A DNA stretch of 29,901 nucleotides from JBGTCY01 sp041748615 (GCA_041748615.1 JBGTCY010000025.1:1-29901); one strand, 5' to 3'. Positions 16,443 through 24,787 are shown, numbered from the stretch's first letter. Numbers and translations are program-made. Notes: generated by a model not told the origin, from the sequence alone.

Positions 16443-16514
16443 AGAAACATCAAATCATCACATTTGCTAATCACCAAATCATCACATCTGCTAATCATCA
16501 AACCCCCAAATCAA
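16443..16514. repeat. Octamer tandem array
   Basis: Nine 8-nt units in register, for example CAAATCAT, CACATTTG, CTAATCAC, then CAAATCAT, CACATCTG, CTAATCAT, ending CAAATCAA. A higher-order 24-nt repeat (16451-16474 and 16475-16498, differing at two bases) is built from three octamers. It ends just before a TACTTTG candidate -7 element (16519-16525) of the DUF2177 gene. Confidence 0.75.
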
Positions 16515-16556
16515 ACTTTACTTTGACCAAGTTGTTATAAGTTCATTCATCTATTC

Positions 16557-16985
16557 ATGGAAATCTTTTTTACACTCAAGTTTTTAAAAATCGCCTTAGC
16601 ATCCATCGTCATTTTTATTGTATTGGACATTGTGTGGATTGGTTTTGTAGCGGCAAAAATGTATTCAGAGCAATTAGGATTTTTGGCCGAATTGCGTGAT
16701 GGAAAAGTAGTTTTTAAACTTCCGGTGGGATTACTCGTGCAGGCAATTATCTCGCTGGGACTATCAGTGATTATCCTGCTCGCTTTGCAATTGGATAATA
16801 GACTGGCGGTCGCGTTGCTGATTGGCGGGTTCACGGGTTTTGTGATTTATTTCACTTATGATTTCACTAACTATTCATTCGTCAAAGGCTGGTCTCTCTA
16901 TGTTTCAATCATTGATGTATGCTGGGGAACTTTGCAGGGATTGCTTGCCGGAGCTTATGTTTTTTATCTGAATCGGCTTTTATAA
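16557..16985 (+). CDS. DUF2177 family membrane protein
   Basis: Product of 142 residues with four membrane helices: about 8-28 (ALASIVIFIVLDIVWIGFV), 56-78, 82-100 and 115-138. The conserved words LDIVWIGFVA, FTYDFTNYSFVKGW and SIIDVCWGTLQG match the DUF2177 family end to end. No biochemical function is established. It starts 30 nt after a TACTTTG sequence that resembles a -7 promoter element, and lies 44 nt upstream of msrA on the same strand, so co-transcription is possible. Confidence 0.82.
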   Translation: MEIFFTLKFLKIALASIVIFIVLDIVWIGFVAAKMYSEQLGFLAELRDGKVVFKLPVGLLVQAIISLGLSVIILLALQLDNRLAVALLIGGFTGFVIYFTYDFTNYSFVKGWSLYVSIIDVCWGTLQGLLAGAYVFYLNRLL

Positions 16986-17029
16986 GCTGGCTTGCATTTT
17001 GACCGTTCATGTTGCGTTAATTTTAACTC

Positions 17030-17671
17030 ATGAATCAATTTATCTTCGCAATCGCCATTTCGGTTTTGTTTTCTCAGGCAGCTTGCGCGGCACGGGAAAA
17101 GCCGGTAATCATTCAAGAAGAACAAATTATGACTGACAAACAATTAGACACTGCCACATTAGGCGCAGGCTGCTTCTGGTGCGTGGAAGCGATTTTCGAG
17201 CAATTAAATGGAGTTTACTCCGTAGTCGCGGGCTATGCGGGAGGTCAAGTGGTGAACCCCACTTACAAACAAGTGTGTGACGGCAACACCGGTCACGCGG
17301 AAGTGGCACAAATCGCTTTTGCACCCGATGAAATCAATTATGAAGAACTGTTAAAAGTTTTTTGGAAAACCCATGACCCCACTACGCTCAACCGGCAGGG
17401 CAATGATGTAGGCACGCAATACCGTTCCTCTATATTTTATCACAACGAGCAACAAAAACTGGCTGCCGAAAAATCACTCCGTGAAATGGATGCTTCGGGT
17501 TATTTCCCCAATCCGATTGTCACACTCATTGAGCCGCTCTCCAACTATTCACAGGCGGACGACTATCACCAGGATTATTTCAAATACAATCCGAATCAGC
17601 CGTATTGCAATTTCGTCATCAAACCGAAAGTTGAAAAATTTCAAAAGGAATTTAAAGACAAGTTGAAATGA
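17030..17671 (+). CDS. msrA: Peptide-methionine (S)-S-oxide reductase MsrA, exported
   Basis: Product of 213 residues. MsrA repairs methionine-S-sulfoxide in proteins. The core begins at about residue 42 (ATLGAGCFWCVEAIFEQLNGV) with catalytic Cys48 in GCFWC, and continues with VVAGYAGG, TGHAEVAQI, FWKTHDPTTLNRQGNDVGTQYRS and HQDYFKYNPNQPYCNFVI, all standard MsrA motifs. An N-terminal extension (MNQFIFAIAISVLFSQAACA) looks like a signal peptide, with a possible weak lipobox ending QAAC, so the enzyme probably works in the periplasm, perhaps membrane-tethered. A second Met at residue 34 could start a cytoplasmic form, but family alignment and hydrophobicity favour the exported form. Confidence 0.93.
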   Translation: MNQFIFAIAISVLFSQAACAAREKPVIIQEEQIMTDKQLDTATLGAGCFWCVEAIFEQLNGVYSVVAGYAGGQVVNPTYKQVCDGNTGHAEVAQIAFAPDEINYEELLKVFWKTHDPTTLNRQGNDVGTQYRSSIFYHNEQQKLAAEKSLREMDASGYFPNPIVTLIEPLSNYSQADDYHQDYFKYNPNQPYCNFVIKPKVEKFQKEFKDKLK

Positions 17672-17826
17672 TGTCTATGTAATCAAAACCAAGGGTGAAT
17701 AAATGTTTGCAGTTTTATGAAAAAAATGTTTATCTAAATCATATTGCCGTCCCTCGACACCCACCCACACCGGCTGCAATTACTTACCTTACAGTCCCTC
17801 TTTTTCTTTTTATCTTTACCCCCATC

Positions 17827-17917
17827 GGAGAGATGCCGGAGCGGTCGAACGGGACTGACTCGAAATCAGTTGTACGGGCTTAAACCTGTACCGGGGGTTC
17901 GAATCCCTCTCTCTCCG
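17827..17917 (+). tRNA. tRNA-Ser (anticodon CGA)
   Basis: A 91-nt class II tRNA. The acceptor stem is GGAGAGA (17827-17833) with TCTCTCC (17910-17916), followed by discriminator G. The anticodon arm is ACTGA-CTCGAAA-TCAGT with anticodon CGA, reading UCG codons. A long variable arm of the serine type follows (GTACGGG...CCTGTAC), then the T arm with TTCGAAT loop. No CCA is encoded. A TATCTTTA candidate -7 element lies at 17811-17818. The aminotransferase gene starts 30 nt downstream. Confidence 0.95.
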
Positions 17918-17947
17918 CGATGATTCATTATTAACACAAATTCTACG

Positions 17948-19012
17948 ATGGTCGCAATGCTTGAAATTCCGGTAACTAAAACATCAACTTCCCGACTACC
18001 CGGCATAGATTTCAGTAAATTGGAATTCGGAAGGTTCATTGCCGACCATATGTTCGTTGCGGATTACGCGCAAGGCGAGTGGCAATCTCCCGCTATTGTC
18101 CCATTTGGGAATATTTCCATCAGTCCTACTGCGCTCGGCTTGCACTACGGGCAAACAGTTTTCGAAGGCATGAAAGCATTCCTGATGAAAGACGGAGGTA
18201 TTTCAATTTTCCGCATGGAGAAACATCATGCCCGTTTCAACAAATCATTGGAACGTCTTTGCATGCCTGCGATTCCTGAAGATTTATTTTATTCAGCGAT
18301 TCACCGGCTTGTAGAAACTGACAAAGACTGGATTCCGAAAACAGAAGAACATTCGCTCTATTTGCGTCCTTTTGTGTTCGCGACCGAGGCGAAACTCGGA
18401 GTGAAAATTTCTGAGCAATACAAATTCATCATCGTCACATCGCCCACCGGTCCTTTTTATTCTAAGCCGTTGCGCGTGATGACTGAAACCAAATTTGCCC
18501 GCGCGGCAGAACAGGGAACAGGCTTTGCCAAGTGTGGCGGCAATTATGGAGGAGCATTTTATCCCTCGCTGCTAGCAAGGCAAAAAGGCTATGACCAGGT
18601 GTTGTGGACGGACAGTTTGGAACACCGCTACTTCGATGAAGCCGGCACGATGAATCTCATGTTTGTCATTGATGGCAAGCTCTATACTCCACCGCTTTCA
18701 AGTACCATCCTCGATGGCGTCACCCGCGATTCTATCCTACAGATTGCTAAGGACCTCAACTTCCCGCTGGAAGAAAGACCGGTCAGTCTTGATGAGGTGA
18801 AACAAGCGCTTCATCAAGGAACGCTCACCGAATTGTTTGGTACCGGGACCGCTGCCGTGGTGTCACCCATTAAGATCATTCATCTTGACGGCACCGACTA
18901 TGAACTGCCCGAATGGAAAGATGATTGCTTGATGCTGCGCGCTAAAAAAATGCTTGCTGACATCCGCACCGGAGCGCTTCCCGATAATCACGGATGGAAT
19001 TACATCATATAA
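17948..19012 (+). CDS. ilvE: Branched-chain amino acid aminotransferase
   Basis: Product of 354 residues, a fold-type IV PLP enzyme that interconverts Leu/Ile/Val and their 2-oxo acids in the cytoplasm. Motifs in order: LHYGQTVFEGMKAF (about 66-78), SLYLRPFVFATEAKLGV (136-152), FAKCGGNYGGAF with PLP Lys195, EAGTMNLMFVIDGKLYTPPLSSTILDGVTRDSI and LTELFGTGTAAVVSPI. Length and these motifs match the longer, eukaryote-like branch of the family (about 350 residues). ATG 17948 is used; a second ATG three codons later is also possible. It follows the tRNA gene closely. Confidence 0.94.
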   Translation: MVAMLEIPVTKTSTSRLPGIDFSKLEFGRFIADHMFVADYAQGEWQSPAIVPFGNISISPTALGLHYGQTVFEGMKAFLMKDGGISIFRMEKHHARFNKSLERLCMPAIPEDLFYSAIHRLVETDKDWIPKTEEHSLYLRPFVFATEAKLGVKISEQYKFIIVTSPTGPFYSKPLRVMTETKFARAAEQGTGFAKCGGNYGGAFYPSLLARQKGYDQVLWTDSLEHRYFDEAGTMNLMFVIDGKLYTPPLSSTILDGVTRDSILQIAKDLNFPLEERPVSLDEVKQALHQGTLTELFGTGTAAVVSPIKIIHLDGTDYELPEWKDDCLMLRAKKMLADIRTGALPDNHGWNYII

Positions 19013-19034
19013 TTTATTATTTATTAAAAAATAT

Positions 19035-19258
19035 TTGTTCGGATTATTCACCTTCAGCCTCGGTCTTGCGCTCGGGCTTTTGTTTGATACTCTCATCAGA
19101 AAGTTTATTCCGTTGATAATGACATGCTCAAAGGCGCGTTGATTGCATTCGGTGGCAGTTACCTTTTTTCTTTGGCGCTGGGCGGAACGACCCTCCACCA
19201 AATAACACACGAGCGATCTTCCAGAACCACCCGGAAAATATTAAGGGCAGTTCTATAA
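19035..19258 (+). pseudogene. Possible frameshifted small membrane protein
   Basis: Two overlapping frames look like halves of one protein. One gives LFGLFTFSLGLALGLLFDTLIRK (about 19035-19102), a membrane helix. The other, offset by one base, gives SVDNDMLKGALIAFGGSYLFSLALGG then a polar tail, ending TAA at 19256-19258. Joining them near 19100-19110 needs a single-base change. No ATG is found in the first frame, only TTG at 19035. No family was recognised. It may be a decayed gene, a sequencing error or chance; the two hydrophobic halves are the only support. Confidence 0.3.
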
Positions 19259-19280
19259 ATTGCTTTTTTATTCATACCTG

Positions 19281-19967
19281 CTATGCACCAAAAAAATCCA
19301 CTATTTCATGCTTCAATAATTCTAACGGCACTTTTTCAAACGGATGAGGTACGCCTTCCAAAAGTTTGAACTGAGCATGTGAGAGTAACGCATGAACAAG
19401 TTCGGTTTCCGCTTGGGTCACCATGTTGTCATCACTGCCCAGCCCTAACAAAATTCTTTGATTGATTTGCCGGAAATCATCGTCCGTGAGAGGCTGACTT
19501 GCCAATGATTGCATCATCCCTGCGGTTTTTTCCACCACGTTTTTCCATGCAGATTCGCCATGCAGTTGCGCGAGCGCGTTGGCGAAAGCCGGTACTTTCT
19601 CCGCAATTTTTTCAGGGTTCAGTTTTTTGATTTCCGCTTCAGCGGCTGTTGCCGACCAATCCAATTTAGTGCCGAGTGTGAAAATGTCGCCCACACGTTC
19701 CGGGTAATAGCGCGCGAGCCATAGCGCGACATAACCGCCCATACTGTAGCCAAAAACATCAATCGTTTGAAACTCATGCTCGTTCATCCACTCCAGCGTC
19801 TCAAACGCGAAATTCTCCATCGTGAAAGCGTCATGCCGCGCGGGCGCTTTCCCATGCCCGCAAAAACTGAATGCGTGCGCCCGAAAGTGCGGTTTCAGCG
19901 TTTCCCGCAAACCCTGCATCTGCTCCTTAGAACCCAGCGCGCCATGCAACAGTAAAATGGATTTCAT
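19281..19967 (-). CDS. Alpha/beta hydrolase
   Basis: Product of 228 residues, no signal peptide, so cytoplasmic. The fold starts at once with KSILLLHGALGSKEQ (oxyanion HG). The nucleophile elbow is GYSMGG with Ser75, the acid is probably an Asp in GLGSDDNMV, and the catalytic His lies in GVPHPFEKV. The whole looks like a short MenH/YcjY-type esterase, but the substrate cannot be told. It is the only minus-strand gene between 14.5 kb and the window end and stands alone, with 268 nt after ilvE on one side and 389 nt before gldA on the other. Confidence 0.85.
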   Translation of the reverse strand: MKSILLLHGALGSKEQMQGLRETLKPHFRAHAFSFCGHGKAPARHDAFTMENFAFETLEWMNEHEFQTIDVFGYSMGGYVALWLARYYPERVGDIFTLGTKLDWSATAAEAEIKKLNPEKIAEKVPAFANALAQLHGESAWKNVVEKTAGMMQSLASQPLTDDDFRQINQRILLGLGSDDNMVTQAETELVHALLSHAQFKLLEGVPHPFEKVPLELLKHEIVDFFGA

Positions 19968-20303
19968 CCCGCGAATTTAGGTCAACGAATGATACACGCA
20001 GACATTTCGATTTGCAAAACAACCGTTGATAATCATTCAAAATTTTTGGCGCGGGTAATCTCGTTTCCGCATTCGGATTTTTAGTAGAGTATATTCTAAA
20101 AGCGTGTGGGTGTTTTCAGGCTGAAAAATACAACTGAATTACAAACTCACGATTTCACTTCCACTTACCTGTTCAATGGGTTCATTTTTTTTACGCCCGA
20201 AAGTAAAGAACCTCAATCGTGCAACGCTATCAATCAAAGAAAGGCAGATACGAACGTAGAAAGCGCCACCATTTTTCGCTGACGGGGTTTAACTTTTTTT
20301 AAC
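19968..20303. other. Gene-free region between hydrolase and gldA
   Basis: This stretch holds the 5' regions of two divergent genes. No ORF of protein character, no tRNA and no strong hairpin was found. It is moderately AT-rich; only the gldA promoter at its right edge could be supported. Confidence 0.5.
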
Positions 20304-20333
20304 TTGGGTGATGCTTTGGGTTTTATATTTTTG
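20304..20333 (+). promoter_or_regulatory. Promoter of gldA
   Basis: TTG at 20304-20306, a 19-nt spacer and TATTTTTG at 20326-20333 (exact TAnnTTTG, followed by CCCC). Transcription would start near 20339, leaving a leader of about 18 nt to the ATG at 20357. This is the best promoter match in the window. Confidence 0.6.
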
Positions 20334-20356
20334 CCCCTCTTCATAATCAAAATTCA

Positions 20357-21286
20357 ATGAATATCAAGGTCGAAGGTTTGACAAAAACGTATGGTCCGCA
20401 AAAGGCGGTGAACAACATCTCATTCGAGGTGAAGCCAGGCGAGATTCTTGGATTTTTAGGTCCGAACGGTGCGGGAAAAACTACCACGATGAAGATTATC
20501 ACCTGTTACATGGCGCCCACTTCGGGCAGCGCGTTTGTGAGCAATCTGAGCGTGCTCGACCAGCAGGAGGAGGTGAAGAAAAAAATCGGCTACCTGCCGG
20601 AAAATAATCCGCTTTACACGGAGATGTTCGTGATGGAGTACCTCGATTTTATGGCGGGATTGCAGGGCGTGCCGGCAGCGAAAGTGAAAGACCGCGTGAT
20701 TGAGATGGTGCGCGTGTGCGGGCTGAACGCGGAAAAACACAAGCGGATTGGTGAATTGTCAAAAGGTTACCGGCAGCGCGTGGGGCTGGCGCAGGCGATG
20801 ATTCACGACCCGGAAGTGCTGATTTTAGATGAGCCGACCACCGGGCTTGACCCGAATCAGATTGTGGAAATCCGCAGGTTGATTAAGAGCTTAGGCAGAC
20901 ACAAGACCGTGATTTTGAGTACGCATATTTTGCCGGAAGTGGAAGCAACCTGCGACAGGATTTTGATTATCAGCGGAGGCAGGATTGTCGCTGATGGTAC
21001 ACCGGATACGCTGCGCAAACAGGCGCAGGGACAGGAGGTGCTGAAAGTGACGATTGAAGATGCCGACAACAATCAACTGATAGGCGGGTTGCAGGCATTG
21101 GCTACCGTAGCGCTGGTGGACCCGGTGACGGACAAACCCGGCACTTTCACCATTCAAAGCAAGCCTGATGCTACTTCACGCAGGGCAGTGTTTGACTTGT
21201 GTGTAAAAAACCGCTGGGCGCTCACGGAATTAACTCCGCTTGATGCAAAGCTGGAAGATATTTTCAGGGATTTGACGGTGAATTGA
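20357..21286 (+). CDS. gldA: Gliding-motility-type ABC transporter ATP-binding subunit GldA
   Basis: Product of 309 residues. ATPase of the GldA/GldF/GldG ABC transporter, needed for gliding in Flavobacterium but also found in non-gliding Bacteroidota. Walker A GPNGAGKT at 35-42, Q-loop region near 80 (IGYLPENNPLYTEM), signature LSKGY at 134-138, Walker B VLILDE at 154-159 and H-loop His190 (STHIL). The C-terminal 80 residues (VLKVTIEDADNN... LTELTPLDAKLEDIFRDLTVN) are the usual DrrA/CcmA-like extension. It has its own strong promoter. The permease gene gldF follows 187 nt later, with two heptamer arrays in the gap. Assignment as GldA rather than another DrrA-type ATPase rests on the adjacent gldF and gldG. 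Confidence 0.9.
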   Translation: MNIKVEGLTKTYGPQKAVNNISFEVKPGEILGFLGPNGAGKTTTMKIITCYMAPTSGSAFVSNLSVLDQQEEVKKKIGYLPENNPLYTEMFVMEYLDFMAGLQGVPAAKVKDRVIEMVRVCGLNAEKHKRIGELSKGYRQRVGLAQAMIHDPEVLILDEPTTGLDPNQIVEIRRLIKSLGRHKTVILSTHILPEVEATCDRILIISGGRIVADGTPDTLRKQAQGQEVLKVTIEDADNNQLIGGLQALATVALVDPVTDKPGTFTIQSKPDATSRRAVFDLCVKNRWALTELTPLDAKLEDIFRDLTVN

Positions 21287-21292
21287 TTTGGA

Positions 21293-21327
21293 GGGGACAG
21301 GGGACATGGGGCAGGGGTCAAGGGATT
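21293..21327. repeat. G-rich heptamer tandem array
   Basis: Units of 7 nt in register: GGGGACA, GGGGACA, TGGGGCA, GGGGTCA, AGGGATT. It begins 6 nt after the gldA stop codon. It could form G-rich secondary structure on the plus strand. Confidence 0.65.
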
Positions 21328-21425
21328 GTAACGCATTTAAATATTTGAATGAATTGAATTTGAAAAGCTGGAATGAATCGGTGAATAAGAAAAAAACAGC
21401 AAGGAATTTTGAAAAACTTAAAATT

Positions 21426-21473
21426 CTAAATACTAAAATCTATTATCTAAAATCTATCATCTAAATTCTAACC
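21426..21473. repeat. Heptamer tandem array (CTANNNT) abutting gldF
   Basis: Units of 7 nt in register: CTAAATA, CTAAAAT, CTATTAT, CTAAAAT, CTATCAT, CTAAATT, then CTAACC directly before the GTG start of gldF at 21474. On the minus strand the repeating word is TAGATTT, which also occurs in the array at 25087 on the plus strand. Confidence 0.75.
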
Positions 21474-22199
21474 GTGAAACCTATTTGGCTCATCGCAAGG
21501 AAAGAACTCAGGGCGTTTTTTGATTCGCTGACGGCTTATGTGCTGTTGACGGTTTTTTTAGGATTAAGCGGCTTGTTCACCTGGCTCTACGGCAGTGATA
21601 TTTTCTTTATCGGGCAGGTGACGTTGCAGCCGTTTTTCTCGGTTGCCTACTGGACGCTTTTCTTTTTTATTCCCGCGCTTACTATGCGCATGTTGGCGGA
21701 AGAAAACCGCACGGGCACAATTGAGTTGCTGCAAACAAAATCGGTATCAGACTGGCAAATCGTATTGGGAAAATCACTCGCCTGTTTATTGCTGATTTTA
21801 ATCGCGCTTGTATTTACACTGCCCTATTATATCACGCTCACTCAATTGGGGAGTGTAGACCATGGCGCGATTTGGATGGGCTATCTGGGTTTGTTGCTCA
21901 TGAGTTGCGTGTATATCAGCATCGGCATGTTCGCGAGCAGCATCACGAACAATCAGATTGTCGCTTTTTTGGTGGCGCTGCTGATTGGAGTTTTTTTCCT
22001 GATTGTGTTCAACGTGTTGTCGTCCGGCTCCACCGGGATGGTTGCCAATTTGCTGCATTACCTGAGCATCTCCACGCATTTTGATTCGATTTCGCGCGGG
22101 GTGTTTGACACGAAAGATATTTTTTATTTTCTCATCCTGTCGTTCATCGGATTAGTGCTGGCGGAAAGTGTTTTAACAAGAAGAAATATTATCGGCTGA
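21474..22199 (+). CDS. gldF: Gliding-motility-type ABC transporter permease GldF
   Basis: Product of 241 residues with six membrane helices, starting KPIWLIARKELRAFFDSLTAYVLLTVFLGLSGLFTWLYG, which is typical of GldF. The conserved word ALTMRMLAEENRTGTIELLQTKSVSDWQIVLGKSLA is the ABC-2-type coupling segment. The start codon is GTG at 21474; no ATG lies nearby upstream in frame. The heptamer array runs right up to this start. gldG starts 4 nt after its stop, so the two are co-translated. Partner of GldA and GldG. Confidence 0.9.
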   Translation: MKPIWLIARKELRAFFDSLTAYVLLTVFLGLSGLFTWLYGSDIFFIGQVTLQPFFSVAYWTLFFFIPALTMRMLAEENRTGTIELLQTKSVSDWQIVLGKSLACLLLILIALVFTLPYYITLTQLGSVDHGAIWMGYLGLLLMSCVYISIGMFASSITNNQIVAFLVALLIGVFFLIVFNVLSSGSTGMVANLLHYLSISTHFDSISRGVFDTKDIFYFLILSFIGLVLAESVLTRRNIIG

Positions 22200-22203
22200 A
22201 ACT

Positions 22204-23724
22204 ATGAACAAGCGTACGTTGCAAATCAGAATATTGTTGATGGTGGTGATTGCCCTCTTGGTGGGTTTCCTTTCCACCCGCTTCAACATGCGCCTCGATT
22301 TTACGGGCGACAAGCGCTACACGCTGAGCAAAGCCACACGCAACATTCTCAAATCCATTGATGAGCCGGTGACAGTGACCGCTTATTTCTCAACAAAACT
22401 GCCGCCCAATGTTGCCGAGACAAAAAATGATTTCCGTGATTTGCTGGTGGAATACGCCAGTCGTTCGGGGGGCAATTTGGTTTATGAATTTATTGACCCC
22501 ACCGAAAATGAAGAACTCGAACGCGAAGCGCAAATGGCGGGCATTCAGATGGTGATGATTAACGTGCGCGAAAAGGACGAAGTGAAACAACAAAAAGCAT
22601 ACTTAGGCGCGGTGCTGCGAAAGGGCGAACAAAAGGAAGTGATTCCATTTTTGCAGCCGGGAGCCGCGATGGAATACGCGCTTTCTTCAAACATCAAAAA
22701 ACTGATTCAGACCGACAAGCCCAGCATCGTTTTACTGCAAGGACATGGCGAACCGAATCTGAACGCCATGCAGCAGGTGGTGAGCGTGTTGCAGGTGTTA
22801 TATGATGTATCTACTTACAACATCAGTGAAACGGAAGCGATTCCGCAGACTTACGAATCCATCATCATTGTTGCTCCGAAAGATTCTTTCAACGCGATGG
22901 AGTTGATGCGGTTAGACGAATATGTGGCGAATGGCGGCAATTTGTTAGTGGCGCTCAACCGGGTGATGGGTGATTTTAACACCAGTATGGGCAGCACGGT
23001 GAATACCGGATTAGAAACCTGGCTGAGTGAAAAAGGCGTGGATGTGGCGGATAAATTTTTGATGGATGCGCAATGCGGCACGGTAACCATTACACAGCAG
23101 CAAGGATTTTTCAGAATGCAAACGCCCGTGCAGTTTCCTTACATGCCGCTGATTGCCGATTTTGCCGACCACCCGATTTCAAAAGGGTTGGAGCGCGTGT
23201 TGCTGCCGTTTGCCAGCCCGGTGACGCATGCTTTTCAGGATACAACCATCAGCGTGACGGTGCTTGCAAAAACCTCCAACCGCTCGAACACAGGGCCGGG
23301 CAGTACTTATTTTAACGTGATGAAAAACTACTCGCAAAATGATTTTCCGCTTTCATCATTGCCGGTGGCAATCGCGGCAGAAGGCAGGATTGCGGGTGAC
23401 AACATCTCAAGGTTAGTCGTATTTGGCGATGGTGATTTTGCGGTGAATGGTGAAGGCAGGGAGTTTCAGCAACTACAGCCCGACAACGTGAGTTTATTGG
23501 TGAACGCGGTGGAATGGCTGTCAGATGATACGGGGTTAAATGAGTTGCGCACCAAAGGCGTTTCATCCCGCCCGATTAAAAAAGAGTTGGAAGACAATAC
23601 TAAAACACTTGTCAAATTCGGCAACTTCCTCGCGCCTATTTTCCTGATTTTAGGATATGGCTTGGTGCGGCTGCAGATACGCGCGCGCAGGAGAAAAAAA
23701 TGGATGGAGGACCAATATGTCTAA
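22204..23724 (+). CDS. gldG: Gliding-motility-type ABC transporter auxiliary subunit GldG
   Basis: Product of 506 residues. An N-terminal helix (about 8-25, IRILLMVVIALLVGFLST) is followed by the motif RLDFTGDKRYTLSKATRNILKSIDEPVTVTAYFS, the hallmark of GldG/ABC_transp_aux proteins. A large periplasmic domain has IVLLQGHGEPNL and a Rossmann-like segment (YESIIIVAPKDSFNAMELMRLDEYVANGGNLLVALNRV). A final helix (LAPIFLILGYGLVRLQIRARRRKKW) ends in a basic cytoplasmic tail. It works with GldA and GldF; the cargo is not known. It overlaps the DUF4340 gene by 8 nt. Confidence 0.9.
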   Translation: MNKRTLQIRILLMVVIALLVGFLSTRFNMRLDFTGDKRYTLSKATRNILKSIDEPVTVTAYFSTKLPPNVAETKNDFRDLLVEYASRSGGNLVYEFIDPTENEELEREAQMAGIQMVMINVREKDEVKQQKAYLGAVLRKGEQKEVIPFLQPGAAMEYALSSNIKKLIQTDKPSIVLLQGHGEPNLNAMQQVVSVLQVLYDVSTYNISETEAIPQTYESIIIVAPKDSFNAMELMRLDEYVANGGNLLVALNRVMGDFNTSMGSTVNTGLETWLSEKGVDVADKFLMDAQCGTVTITQQQGFFRMQTPVQFPYMPLIADFADHPISKGLERVLLPFASPVTHAFQDTTISVTVLAKTSNRSNTGPGSTYFNVMKNYSQNDFPLSSLPVAIAAEGRIAGDNISRLVVFGDGDFAVNGEGREFQQLQPDNVSLLVNAVEWLSDDTGLNELRTKGVSSRPIKKELEDNTKTLVKFGNFLAPIFLILGYGLVRLQIRARRRKKWMEDQYV

Positions 23725-24676
23725 AGTTTCCAATACCAAATTATTAATGATGCTTGTCGCGCTCGCGGTGGTGATTGGCGCGATTGTTTTGCTTGACGCG
23801 CAAAAAGGTGAGCGCACTTTCAAAACGGACATTGTGAAAATTGATACGGCAAAAGTGAATGCCATCTCTATTTTCCCGAAAAATAAAAAACAAGAAGTGT
23901 CGCTGTTTAAAGAAGGCAATGATTGGAAGGTGAAAGTGAACGCTCAGAAAAATCAAACTGTGGAGCCGGAAAAAATTTCCGGAGCGCTGAAAGCGCTTTC
24001 GGAGATTCGCGCAACACGCCTCGCTGCACTCACCACGGACAAGTGGAATCAGTTTGAAGTGGACACCACGTCAACCCGTGTTATCGTGGAGCAGGGCGGC
24101 AAAAAAACGCTTGACCTGCATATTGGTAGGTTCAGCGTGAAAGAAGGCGGCAGGGAGTTTGAAACTTTTGTCAGACTTGAAGGTGAAAAAGAAACTTATG
24201 CGGTGAACGGATTTTTAGACCCCCAATTCAACACCGGCATTGATGACTGGCGGAATAAAATCGTGATAAAGGGCGAAAAAGAAGACTGGCTTGGTTTTTC
24301 TGTTTCGCTGGCGGATGGACAACGCTACACCGTTGAGAAAATAGACACCATCTGGATGCTGGATGATGCGTTAGCCGGGGAAGGTGAAGTCAATAATTTT
24401 TTCAGTGCAATCTCATTTTTAAGCGGTAACAATTTTGCTGATGATGTTGAAGAAACATCATTAGAAGCGCCCGATTATCTGCTGCAGGTGAATGACATCC
24501 GGGGTGACAAAATCAAAGTGGAGGGTTTTATAAAAGTAGAAAGAAAAATCCTTCGCTCATCGCTCAATCCCCATAACCTCATCCAGGCGGATGACAGCAT
24601 GATGGAAAAATTGTTTCCTGCCAAAGAAAAATTCGAGTCGAAGCAGGATGAGAAGGTGACTTTTCAGTTTAAATGA
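23717..24676 (+). CDS. DUF4340 domain membrane-anchored protein
   Basis: Product of 319 residues from ATG 23717; an earlier Met at 23657 lies deep inside gldG and adds a non-signal stretch. One N-terminal helix (KLLMMLVALAVVIGAIVLLDAQ) anchors it. The periplasmic part has repeated two-layer beta segments such as ISIFPKNKKQEVSLFKEGNDWKV and RVIVEQGGKKTLDLHIGRFSVKEGGREFETFVRLEGEKETYAV, typical of DUF4340. The 8-nt overlap with gldG implies translational coupling. DUF4340 proteins are often encoded beside GldG-like genes in several phyla, so a structural role in the same transporter is likely, though not proven. Confidence 0.85.
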   Translation: MSKVSNTKLLMMLVALAVVIGAIVLLDAQKGERTFKTDIVKIDTAKVNAISIFPKNKKQEVSLFKEGNDWKVKVNAQKNQTVEPEKISGALKALSEIRATRLAALTTDKWNQFEVDTTSTRVIVEQGGKKTLDLHIGRFSVKEGGREFETFVRLEGEKETYAVNGFLDPQFNTGIDDWRNKIVIKGEKEDWLGFSVSLADGQRYTVEKIDTIWMLDDALAGEGEVNNFFSAISFLSGNNFADDVEETSLEAPDYLLQVNDIRGDKIKVEGFIKVERKILRSSLNPHNLIQADDSMMEKLFPAKEKFESKQDEKVTFQFK

Positions 24677-24771
24677 TATTCGGGATAGTTTTTCGTGGGT
24701 TCATTTCATGGAAAATATTACGCTCAACTTTTGCATTACAATTAAAAAAGCGACTAAAATCAACCTCTCCG

Positions 24772-24787
24772 AGTGACTAATGTCACT
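24772..24787. promoter_or_regulatory. CRP/FNR-like dyad upstream of DUF2892 gene
   Basis: AGTGACTAATGTCACT has two perfect 6-bp arms separated by 4 nt, the spacing of FNR-type sites. Its centre lies about 44 nt before the predicted transcription start. A second small dyad, CACTG-A-CAGTG (24784-24794), overlaps its right arm. The regulator is not in the window. Confidence 0.45.

Noticed and set aside
16451..16498. CRISPR array
   Set aside because: The 24-nt repeats are directly adjacent with no spacers, and the unit breaks down into octamers; no cas gene is near.
17695..17883. 62-codon plus-strand frame after msrA
   Set aside because: Its 3' half is the tRNA-Ser gene and the translation shows no protein character.
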